This document shows positions 23,310 to 32,071 of a stretch of DNA of 64,000 bases, piece by piece. This DNA is from Prorocentrum cordatum. Lineage: Eukaryota > Sar > Dinophyceae > Prorocentrales > Prorocentraceae. The stretch lies in NCBI GenBank assembly GCA_963575745.1, contig CAUYUJ010016371.1:310470-374469 (forward strand). The letters are read 5' to 3'. A model generated the notes under the pieces. It was not told where the DNA came from and made no database searches. It saw only the letters and a list, made by a program, of their open reading frames with translations. Position 1 is the first letter of the stretch. Each line of letters starts with the position of its first letter. Position numbers and translations under genes: made by a program.

Positions 23310-24440
23310 TATATAAATAATATTGGGACGCCTAAGGGGCGCTTCGAAGGCCGACTTAGGGCTCCCCAGGGGCTCCATTAGCACCTTTCCGGGGTGGCGT
23401 CTGAGGCGGTCCGGGGACGACCTTGGAGGCCTCTTGGGCCGTCTGAGAACGTGGAGTGGGCCACATACCAGACCACCCCAACCCAACCCGAAGACACGAA
23501 TTTCGGGTTGGGGGGGTACGGGTTCCATGTGTTTTTCCAATGTTCCCAAACCCCCCCCCACTGGAAATGGAGGGCAAATCGGGGCCTTCGGGTTGGGTTG
23601 GGGTGGGTTGGTGGGTGGTGAGGAGTGGGCCTGACCGTCAGTGAGTTGGACGACCGAGCTCGGCACAGGGCTTGTCCACAGCCCGAATCATGGAAACGAC
23701 AGGGGAAACGGTCGGGCGACAGCTGGCAACCTCCGAAGACTTTCGGGAAGCCGGCGTTGACCCCTCATGAAGTCTCCCAGTGCACCTCCGCCAATTTCCG
23801 CCGAGCTTCCACCAGCGGCACTTGCGTTGGCTTTCGCCGAGGGCGAGAGGTTCACCCTTTGAGTCCTCATACTAGATCGATGCACATCTCAATGGCGCAC
23901 GGCGGATCGAACCGAAACTGGAATCCAAGAATCAGCTCAGATCGGCCAGGAATCGAAGCTCTTAAGTTGGCCCGGCCTCTCAGGGGCCACTGGCGAAAGC
24001 CCATGGAAGGCCTGGCCAAGCGTGGTACTGGCATATCACTGACCCCTACGGCGAACTTGACGCGTCGCCCCATGACTTCCGACCCAGCCGGCCTTGAAGG
24101 CGAATTGATATCACTTTTTTTTGGCGCAAAGGCATGGCGAGGTGCACCAGCAGTAGTCTGGCTGTTGGAGCAACGTTGGAGCAACGTTGGGCCAGACAGC
24201 ATCTAATCTAAGGCAAGGAACATCCGCCCACCCAAATGGGTGACTAGCGTGTGAAACCATTTCCTCCCACAATCCCCTCGGCAGAGGACTGGCATCTCGC
24301 CTCATGCAATGCCCAGCTAACCTCGCCCGTTTGACAAGTGGCCCCGATTGACATATTTGCCACTGGCAACAAGGAGGGTTCCAGTCTCCCCAAGTGTTCA
24401 TCTGACAAGTGATACAAATGGTCGAATGGGTCATCGGCGA
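23310..24440. other. Unassigned sequence
   Basis: Includes a GGGTTGGGGG/CCCAACCC G-rich patch at 23480-23620 that could pair with itself, and a plus frame to 24206 without a known domain. Confidence 0.4.
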
Positions 24441-25130
24441 CAGCATTGACAGGACATCTCTGAGCCCAGAAAGGGGAGATCTCGGGCGAAATTGGTTGAA
24501 CCACCTCAGGTCTGGGCATCCCGAAAACACAATCCAGACGATGTCTCAGTCGAAAAGGACCGGGACCACGTGAGGTGAGGACATAAGCACATGAACCCGA
24601 AGTTGTAAGGATATCTCAAGCGAAAAAACCAGTCCACGGCAGCTGCGAACCCAGAACAGAAAGGAGACAGGATCGGAGACCGTGAGGCAAGAGCATCGAC
24701 TGACCCATAATAGCGAAGATGTATCGGGCGAAGATGGCTGGACGACCTCAGGCCAGGTCATATCCGAGCCCAGAGTTGTGACGCAGTGTGAAGCGAAACT
24801 GGCTGGACCACCTCAGGTCAGGGCATCCGTGGGCCCTGAGTTGCGAGAGTGTCCAAGGGGAAGCTGGATGGGCCTCTCGCGTGCCTCGAAGCCCACAACT
24901 GCGAGGATGTCTCAAGCCGAAAGGGGCTGGACCGCCTCAGGACAGCGCCGAAGATGTCGAAGCGAAATGTGCTGGACTGTCTCTCGCGCGGCATCTCGAA
25001 GCCCACAATTGCAGGGATGTCTAAGGCGAGCCCAGCCGGACCGCCTGACGGGCGGCATCTCAGGGCCCAAAATAACGATGATGGTTTCGCCGAAACCGCC
25101 CCGGACAACTTCTCGCATGGGGTCTCGTAG
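24440..25130 (+). repeat. Degenerate tandem array, unit about 64 bp
   Basis: Phrases GATGTCTCAAGCGAAA, GCTGGACCACCTCAGG and CATCTCGAAGCCCACAA recur in order. Marker positions near 24540, 24610, 24718, 24782, 24846, 24906, 24954, 25017 and 25080 give spacings of 48-108 bp, most near 64. Confidence 0.75.
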
Positions 25131-25392
25131 CTCACCCGCCTTCTGGGCAGGAGATGGTCAATCGCGATCCCTTGTCCAACCCCATTTTTCCCCTTCGGGG
25201 ATGGGGTCATCGCTGCTCCTCGATAATATTTGCCACCTCGCCCAATCTACCGACCGCTTAACCCGAGTCACTGCCACCCGCCACGACTCCAGCCAAAAAA
25301 CAAATTCAAATTACCCTGTGACGTACCCAACCCATTTATATCAATGGGAACGAGGAGTTGGCCGAAACTTGTATGGACAATCAACTTGATGT

Positions 25393-26298
25393 GTAAGCTA
25401 CTTGAGAGGCGTCACTGTGCTGGGCCCCGCAAGCAGGCCTCGAAAGTGGCGACAGTTTCACAGATCGCAGCCCCCCAGGGATGGCGAGGTCTAATTTGAA
25501 TCTGCGTGTGGCGTCACTGTGCTGGGCCCCGCAAGCAGGCCTCGAAAGTGGCGACAGTTTCACAGATCGCAGCCCCCCAGGGATGGCGAGGTCTAATTTG
25601 AATCTGCGTGTGGGTACCCACTGTGCTGGGCCCCCCAGCAGGCCTCGAAAGTGGCGACAGTTTCACAGATCGCAGCCCCCCAGGGATGGCGAGGTCAAAT
25701 TTGAATCTGCGGTGAGTACCCACTGTGCTGGGCCCCCAGCAGGCCTCGAAAGTGGCGACAGTTTCACAGATCGCAGCCCCCCAGGGATGGCGAGGTCCAA
25801 TTTGAGTCTGCCGTGAGTACCCACTGTGCTGGGCCCCCCAGCAGGCCTCGAAAGTGGCGACAGTTTCACAGATCGCAGCCCCCCAGGGATGGCGAGGTCC
25901 CATTTGAGTCTGCCGTGAGTACCCAGTGTGCTGGGCCCCTCAGCAGCCCTCGAAAGTGGCGACAGTTTCACAGAACGCAGCCCCCCAGGGATGGCGAGGT
26001 CCCATTTGAGTCTGCCGTGACTACCCACTGTGCTGGGCCCCTCAGCAGGCCTCGAAAGTGGCGACAGTTTCACAGATCGCAGCCCCCCAGGGATGGCGAG
26101 GTCCCATTTGAGTCTGCCGTGAGTACCCACTGTGCTGGGCCCCCCAGCAGGCCTCGAAAGTGGCGACAGTTTCACAGATCGCAGCCCCCCAGGGATGGCG
26201 AGGTCCCATTTGAGTCTGCCGTGAGTACCCAGTGTGCTGGGCCCCCCAGCAGGCCTCGAAAGTGGCGACAGGTTCACAGATCGCAGCCCCCCAGCTGG
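25393..26298 (+). repeat. 102-bp tandem array, nine units
   Basis: GCAGGCCTCGAAAGTGGCGA recurs at 25433, 25535, 25638, 25739, 25841, 25943, 26045, 26147 and 26249, a period of 101-103 bp with very little divergence. The unit is 34 codons, so a plus frame and a minus frame both stay open across many units. Similar openness on both strands argues for a satellite rather than a protein. Confidence 0.95.
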
Positions 26299-26439
26299 CA
26301 CGCAGCGACGAGCGAGGCGAAAGGGAAGGGGGAAGAGAGGGGCGGGAGGGGGCGGGAAGGAAGGAGGGGCAGGAAGGAAGGAAGGCGACGCGCGAGCAGT
26401 GCTCTATGCAAAACGAGAACCCAACGCAGGAGGGTTGGG

Positions 26440-26585
26440 AATACACACAAATAATCAGATTTCCCATATTTTCCCATATTTTCTGGGACTCTGTCTTCCC
26501 CCCACTTCCTATATTTTCCCATATTTTCTGGGGATTCGACGATTCATTGTGTCGGTGTGTTTTTTTCCCTCCTGATTCTTATTCG
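26440..26585 (+). repeat. Dispersed repeat (partner 17085-17235)
   Basis: See 17085-17235. This copy repeats TTCCCATATTTTC twice. Confidence 0.8.
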
Positions 26586-26730
26586 GCGCTTCTGCATTGG
26601 GCCGAAGGGGGGGAGGGAGGGGGGGCTCTGGCTCCGGACCTTTGCACAATGCGACCGTTTGGAACCGTGCCCCCGGGCCGTTCTCCGGCCGCCTGAGGCC
26701 CCGCCCGCCTGTGCCCTGTCTCCCCAATTA

Positions 26731-26922
26731 TCGGGGGCGGCACAGAGGGGGGCGTCCAAGAGGGGGGGGTGCAAATCATGGCCGGCGGCATGTGCGCGGC
26801 CCAGGGGGGGGGCGGGGACGTAATGAAATAAGGAGAGGCGCCATGAAATCTGGGGAAATATCATGGACCCCGTCATGATCTCCCCCCCCCCTAGTCATCA
26901 CCCCCCTCTTTTCCGTCCCCGA
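26731..26922. mobile_element. 192-bp MITE (TCGGGG...CCCCGA) with AATTA target duplication
   Basis: Ends TCGGGGGCGGCACAGAGGGG and CCCCTCTTTTCCGTCCCCGA are imperfect inverted repeats. AATTA flanks both sides (26726-26730 and 26923-26927). The paralogous sequence at 19041-19056 reads CTCTGATTGTGGAGAC with no element, an empty site. Confidence 0.9.
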
Positions 26923-26985
26923 AATTAGAGCTGTGCGTAGCCCGCCTAGCTTTTACCGGAAGAGGTTCGCTCTCGCCCCGCAAAC
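26923..26985 (-). other. Empty site for the 198-bp MITE of 18834-19031
   Basis: On the minus strand this reads CGGGGCGAGAGCGAACCTCT, then a GCTAGGCGGGCTACGCACAG junction. The 18.8-kb locus has the same sequence split exactly at CTA by the MITE. Confidence 0.85.
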
Positions 26986-26989
26986 CCAA

Positions 26990-27350
26990 CAAAAAAACTG
27001 TTTGGGACCGTGCGTCCTATGGGGGAGACCCCACCTGCCTGAAATGGGTGCCAAAAATAGCCAAGATATGCACCATTGGAGGGGAAGGGAAGGGTACGAG
27101 GGTCCGCGCCGATGGGCGAAACAAGGAATAAGAAAACGACGACTTGATGTTCCGTCGATGTTTGAAGGACCTGTCCCCAATCAGGCGTTGCCTAGGGGCT
27201 GCTTCCTTGCTTCCGAAGACCAGAGGATGCTCGGTCGTGGGTCCTTCCTGTGGCGTTGCCGAGGGCTGCTTGGTCCTGTCTCTTTCCTGCACGCCCCTTG
27301 TGTTTAATAGTTTCTCTTTGCTACATCTCCCGCGTTGCTTAGCTCTGCTT
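26990..27350. other. Unassigned sequence
   Basis: No product recognised; moderately AT-richer than its neighbours. Confidence 0.4.
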
Positions 27351-27354
27351 CCGA

Positions 27355-27600
27355 GCAATACCAAGCAACGGCGCACAAAGCAAAGCAACGCCGAGCAACG
27401 CCAAGCAATGCTAAGCAACGCCAAGCAATGCTCACCAACGCCAAGCAACGCCAAGCAACCCCAAGCAACGCTAAGCTACGCCCAGCAACGCCAAGCAATA
27501 CTACGAAACGCCAAACAATGCAAAGCAGAGCAACGCCAAACAACGGCAAGCAATGCCAAGCAACGCCAAGCAGTGCTAAGCAATGCGCCAAACCAATAGG
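27355..27600 (+). repeat. 10-bp tandem repeat, AACGCCAAGC
   Basis: CAACGCCAAG/CAATGCTAAG decamers in about 24 copies, with a few 9- or 11-bp units. Confidence 0.9.
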
Positions 27601-27614
27601 AAACTGTCCCCTGA

Positions 27615-28060
27615 GGTCGCGCTGGGTTCATGGTGTTCTCACCTTTTCTGGCTCTCGACGCTCCCTGACGGCTTCAGAGGCCCCCTAAGAGCGTGTCAGG
27701 ACGGCTCAAGAGGCCCTCAAAAGGGTACCTAGACGGCCCAAGGGGGGCCCCAAGACGGCCCAAGAGACCCCACTACAGCCGCCCAAGAGAGGCACCTCAG
27801 AGCGGGAACACAAACCGACATTTCGAACCCTCCGCCTCAAGACGAACTCTGAGACCGCCAGCAGGCCTCCAAGAGGCTCCTCAGAAGCTCTAGGAGGCCC
27901 CCAAGCTCAAGCCAGGCCCCAAAGACACCCCGAGATCGCATCCACGAGGCTTCCTGGAGGCCTTCCAGTGATCCCCACAGGCATCCAAGAGGCTTCTGAC
28001 CTACAACCAAAGTTCGGTCGCGGGATGGGCCGAAGGCCAGTGGACATAATCTTGGCATAC
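27615..28060 (+). repeat. Degenerate CCAAGANGGCCC tract
   Basis: AAGACGGCCCAAGAGGCCCC-like words at irregular 10-20 bp spacing. Related tracts are at 37880-39290 and 46740-47400, each adjoining a minus-strand coding segment. Confidence 0.75.
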
Positions 28061-28095
28061 GGGCCGTGAGCAAACAGACTGCAGAAGCGTCCTAC

Positions 28096-29370
28096 TTATT
28101 GTAAGTACCACAGGTTCACTTGCTCTAGGGGGTCAGCGGTTAGGTTGTATAGCTGGATCTCTTCGTAAAGGGCCGGGTAAGAATTGCCCACGTAGCTTGC
28201 AAGATCGGAGGCAGCCGAGGACAAGGTCGAGATGACGGTGAAGTTGTGCACCTTGGAGATCTCGTCTCGGATGATGGCCGTGGTCGGGGTCGTGTAGAAC
28301 TTCATGAGGTCCCTGGTCACGAGCACCCTGTCGAAGTAGGACTCTGCGCGGACCCCCTCGCGGCTCAGAGAGCCCGCCCCGGTCGAGGCCAGCGACGCCC
28401 AGCTGAGCCCGTCTGCGGGGATCTTCGTGGAGCCTCCAGCCCACGTCAAGAACGTCGGCGCCAGGTCGACGTGGGAGACCACCTCGTCCACGCGGGTGCC
28501 AGCACGGATGCCCGGGCCGGACGCGTAGAGCGGCACCCGGATCCCCAGGTCGTACAGCGAGAGCTTGGCCGACCCGTGATCCGTCGATATGACGATGTAT
28601 GTGTTCCCGAGGACGGCCCGCTCGGCAAGGAAGTCGTAGAGCACCCCCAGCGACTCGTCGAGCCAGCGCAGGGCCGCCAGCGAGGCCCTGCACGAGCCCA
28701 CCCTGGAGATGCTCGAGACCTCGAGGACGCTGTCCCAGATGTCCTTTCGCGACGAGAGCTTGCAGGTGGAGCAGTACTCGGAGACGTTGGGATATCTCGC
28801 CAAGGTCCCGGCCGGGGTATCAAACGGAGTGAAGACACCTAGCAACGAGTCTTGGACCGTCGGGAGGTGCGCCGGAGTCGCAGCAAAGTACAGAAAGAAT
28901 GGCAGCTCGTCGTGCATCGCACTGTCCATGAAGCGGAGCGCGTTGTCTAGCATCCACTCCATGTTGTGACTGAAGGTGGAGCAGATGGGGTAGGTGCACT
29001 GGCACATGACTGTGATGTACAGGCCATCGACAAAATCCCAGCCTGATTTCCTCACTGCGTCCGTCTGTGTCGAGTAGGCGTCAACGTAACCCCCGCCCTC
29101 CTCAGTCGGGGTCAGATGCCACTTGCCCACCATCCCTGTCTTGTAGCCCAGGCCCTGCAGTGCGGATGCCACCGTGTTCTGCGTGTCGCTGTACCCCGCA
29201 CCCAGCAGACTATGCCAATCGACAAAACTTTCGGACACGTCAGGGAAATATGTACTCCAGTAGTTCCGTCCATACTCGCTGCGGGAAGGGTAGCGCCCGG
29301 TCATGATGGAATAACGTGAGGGTGTACATGATGGCGAGCTGGTGTACGCCCTTGTAAAAGTGACGCCAGA
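28096..29370 (-). CDS. Sulfatase (arylsulfatase-like), 3' exon
   Basis: A 424-codon segment of a type I sulfatase, which hydrolyses sulfate esters with a formylglycine nucleophile. The segment opens with SGVTFTRAYTSSPSCTPSRY. The Cys of C-T-P-S-R (codon at 29328-29326) is the residue converted to formylglycine. Next come TGRYPSR, GYKTGMVGKWHL (metal/sulfate-binding Lys and His), PFFLYFAATPAHLP, NTYIVISTDHG (Asp-His) and GIRVPLYASGPG, ending LYNLTADPLEQVNL, then a TAA at 28098-28096. A GCACAG acceptor precedes codon 1 at 29371-29372. It lacks the N-terminal metal-binding Asp pair, which is supplied by the segment at 47824-47435, so I join the two. No internal frame break. The frame may instead splice again after VNL; the 3' end is less sure than the rest. 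Confidence 0.9.
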   Translation of the reverse strand, partial: SGVTFTRAYTSSPSCTPSRYSIMTGRYPSRSEYGRNYWSTYFPDVSESFVDWHSLLGAGYSDTQNTVASALQGLGYKTGMVGKWHLTPTEEGGGYVDAYSTQTDAVRKSGWDFVDGLYITVMCQCTYPICSTFSHNMEWMLDNALRFMDSAMHDELPFFLYFAATPAHLPTVQDSLLGVFTPFDTPAGTLARYPNVSEYCSTCKLSSRKDIWDSVLEVSSISRVGSCRASLAALRWLDESLGVLYDFLAERAVLGNTYIVISTDHGSAKLSLYDLGIRVPLYASGPGIRAGTRVDEVVSHVDLAPTFLTWAGGSTKIPADGLSWASLASTGAGSLSREGVRAESYFDRVLVTRDLMKFYTTPTTAIIRDEISKVHNFTVISTLSSAASDLASYVGNSYPALYEEIQLYNLTADPLEQVNLWYLQ

Positions 29371-29371
29371 C

Positions 29372-29950
29372 TGTGCTATCCGCCGACCCCTTCGGGGTCT
29401 CCTGGTGTGTGGTCAAGGGGGGGCCGAACTCGCAAGAAAAAAATCGCAGTCAATTTTGCCCGTGTGACCCTGGGAACCCACTGTCAAATAGGATATCGGC
29501 GCCGGGTGGCATTTCAGCTGCCACGATTAGCAATTTGACACCAAATGAGGGGCCATCGTCACATGGGCAATCGGCGACGGGTAAGCGTTGCACGATTGCC
29601 GATTTTAAGAGGAGGCCACATTGTCAAATGGGCGATCGGGGCTCGGTTCCCCCGCCCCAGCTCGGCCCCCCCGATTGGTCGCTCGACAAGGGGGGGGCCT
29701 AATGTCAAGTGAGCCCACGACAAGAAACGGATCTGGCGCGATATGACTGCGCGACCTCACGCAGCGGCTCACGCGGGCCGCCAGCGCGGCACGCCTCATG
29801 GGAGACGAGGGCGCTTGCGCGCAACCCTGCGCCTGCAGCTTACGCGCTAGTGTCGGCGAAGCCGACCCCCCTTTTGTTCTCTGTCCGTCGCCAAAGTGGA
29901 CATTGGCACCAGCTTGCTGCCGCCCCCCGACTGGTCCTCTGACAGTGGGG
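29372..29950. other. Intronic sequence 5' of the sulfatase exon (minus sense)
   Basis: Contains short repeated words (GACAAGGGGGGGCCTAATGTCA, GCTCGGTTCCCCC) but no recognisable gene. Confidence 0.4.
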
Positions 29951-29953
29951 CCT

Positions 29954-30030
29954 CACTGTCACCTCCTCCTCCTCCTCCTCCTCCTCCTCCTCCTCCTCCT
30001 CCTCCTCCTCCTCCTCCTCCTCCTCCTCCT
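29954..30030. repeat. (TCC)n tract
   Basis: About 75 bp of nearly perfect CCT repeats. Confidence 0.95.
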
Positions 30031-30325
30031 AAGGGGCCATCGGAGCTCGGTTGCCCCACCCGCGCCGGCACCTCCGACCGATTACATTGAAGGGGTGCTG
30101 CGTGACGATACCGCTGGCGACGTTGCGGTCCCACTTCCATTACCCGAACCCTTACTCTTCCAGGCCCAAGGCCACTGGAGACAACAGTTTCAATCACAGG
30201 CGCGATGACACGCTCTTCCTGGAGTGCAGCCGTGGTGCCACTGAGGCCACATGGAAGCAATAGTTGAAACAAGTTGCAGCGATCATACAGATCAAGGCCG
30301 AATTTGACAACGGGCAGATGGTGAT

Positions 30326-30528
30326 GGGCCTGTTTTCCACCACCACCACCATAAGTTGGAGGGGGGGAAGGAGGAGGAAAGGAGGAGGAGGAGGAGGAGG
30401 AGGAGGAGGAGGAGGAGGAGGAGGAGGAGGAGGAGGAGGAGGAGGAGGAGGAGGAGGAGGAGGAGGAGGAGGAGGACCCCCTCCCTTTCCTACCTATGGT
30501 GGTGGTGGTGGTGGTGGAAAACAGGCCC
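30326..30528. mobile_element. GGGCCTGTTTTCCACCACCA inverted-repeat element with GGA core, copy 2
   Basis: The left end GGGCCTGTTTTCCACCACC and right end GGTGGTGGAAAACAGGCCC are exact inverted repeats apart from CCA copy number. Inside are AAGTTGGAGGGGGG, about 110 bp of GGA, and CCCCCTCCCTTTCCTACC. This is the clearest copy of the family. Confidence 0.85.
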
Positions 30529-30662
30529 AGCAGGTGGGGATGAGGATCAGCTGGGACCCGGGCGGCCCTCCCGCCCGGCCCCGTGCCGCCCGCCGTCGGC
30601 CCCCGCAGACCTCCCCCGGAGCCCCTCCTGATGATGGGCCTGCTTTCCACCACCACCATCAT

Positions 30663-30696
30663 GAGTTGGAGGGGGGAAGGAGGTGGAGGACGAGGA
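30663..30696 (+). repeat. 34-bp target-site duplication, left copy
   Basis: Identical to 37227-37260 (GAGTTGGAGGGGGGAAGGAG...GACGAGGA). It directly abuts the A7 tail of the LINE (T7 at 30697-30703 on the plus strand). Confidence 0.8.
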
Positions 30697-30871
30697 TTTT
30701 TTTGACATCAACATCAAGGATGAGTGCCCGCCCAGACAATTAGGGCAGGCAGGCTGGCCAGTGCCAGCAAAAGAGAGCTAACACCTGAAGACAGAGGAAA
30801 GGCAGGAGGCCACATAGACATCTCCAGCTGGCTGGAGGATTCCCCGTGGCCAGCTGCTTCTCCCCCAGGCG

Positions 30872-32071
30872 TTAGTCAGAACTAGAGTCGCCCTCGTCAC
30901 GATGCGGCAGCTTCGAAACGAGAGGGGCCTCGTCTTCTTCCTCCCGAGGAGTGGGCGAGACACCTTGCGACACGAGGCCTGTGGCCTGAGACAGAAACGG
31001 CGAGTCCCGAGGCGGACCGCTCGCCGCTGCCAGTAGACGCCGTGCGATCGCAGCGCGGCGTCTCTCTCGTGCTTCCTCCTCCTCCGAGGCCGAGGTGGGG
31101 GGAGGCTCAGACGAAGGGGCGGGGACCTCCTCCTCCTCCTCGTCTGGGACGAATCCAAAAGAGTGGCTGCACCAGGGGCCGCGTTCCACCGTGACCTCTG
31201 GGCGCTTAGGGTGGCGTCCTCTGCGGATCAGCCCCCAGTTGTTGTAAAAAGTTGACCTTGTCGGTCCAAGGCACCTGCCTCCCAGTCCAGCAACTCTGCC
31301 ATGAGACGAGTAGCAGAAACACTTCGTGCAGACTACCAGCGATGCCTGGTCAGAGCAAGACAACGTGATGCAAGAGTGGCCCCTTTTTTTCAGCGCACCC
31401 GACTCGAGACCCGCGATCGGCTTACAACGAGGAGCGCTCGGGGACGGGCCGCAGGTGGAAGCACGACTAACTCTGCCACAAATCGTGCATTTCCAGAAGC
31501 CTGGGCATGCCGCCAACTGCGCAACCTGAATAATCGTCCACTGGCATCTAGCAGACGTCGAATTCACAGAAAATGAGACCGATGGCTTAGACCAGGAAGC
31601 TCCGCTGAGGTCGAGGCGTGGCCAACTAGGAAGCACTTTCGCGGCTAGCTGACACACAGCACGGGACATTTTGATATCAGGATCCAGTCTAGCAGTGTCC
31701 TCCGCAGACGGCTGCGGGTGACCAAGGTAGCCTTCACCGCCAGACGCCTTTTTGGCTCCGACATCCGCAAAATGGTTCCCAAAACGGCACATCTGATCGA
31801 ATTCAGAGGTCCATTCATCGAGCGATTGATGCGCCTTGACTTTGTGGAGAGCCTTTACCTTCCACATTTCGTGCAACAGAGACAAAGCGAAACCACTATA
31901 GCAGCGTTTCGGCGACAGCTGGTCCAAGGGTTGCAGAGAAAAGTGATCCTTGACCAGCTGCGCATCAGTATAAAACTCCGACGGAGCACTGGCGAAAAAA
32001 GACGGCTTGGCAGAAAGCGGCAAATTCACCTGCAGGAGCTCACTGCGGGTATGTCGGCGGAACAGGACCAT
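30872..32071 (-). CDS. LINE ORF2, RNase H C-terminal part and zinc-binding tail
   Basis: Continues the RNase H begun in the preceding frame. Visible are the SELLQ-type helix with the catalytic Glu, FYTDAQLVKDHF (catalytic Asp region), VKAHQSLDEW (His) and GNHFADVGAKKA (final Asp). After residue 190 there are spaced Cys pairs (CTICGRVSRASTC, later CTKCFCY), perhaps a nucleic-acid-binding finger, then an acidic Ser/Asp-rich end with a TGA stop near 30872. The real start is not here: deleting one C from the CCC at 32047-32049 fuses this frame to the RT frame exactly inside the RNase H fold. Confidence 0.85.
   Translation of the reverse strand: MVLFRRHTRSELLQVNLPLSAKPSFFASAPSEFYTDAQLVKDHFSLQPLDQLSPKRCYSGFALSLLHEMWKVKALHKVKAHQSLDEWTSEFDQMCRFGNHFADVGAKKASGGEGYLGHPQPSAEDTARLDPDIKMSRAVCQLAAKVLPSWPRLDLSGASWSKPSVSFSVNSTSARCQWTIIQVAQLAACPGFWKCTICGRVSRASTCGPSPSAPRCKPIAGLESGALKKRGHSCITLSCSDQASLVVCTKCFCYSSHGRVAGLGGRCLGPTRSTFYNNWGLIRRGRHPKRPEVTVERGPWCSHSFGFVPDEEEEEVPAPSSEPPPTSASEEEEARERRRAAIARRLLAAASGPPRDSPFLSQATGLVSQGVSPTPREEEDEAPLVSKLPHRDEGDSSSD

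Noticed and set aside
25393-26298. Tandem array considered as CRISPR
   Set aside because: The whole 102-bp unit is conserved; there are no alternating unique spacers and no cas-like genes.
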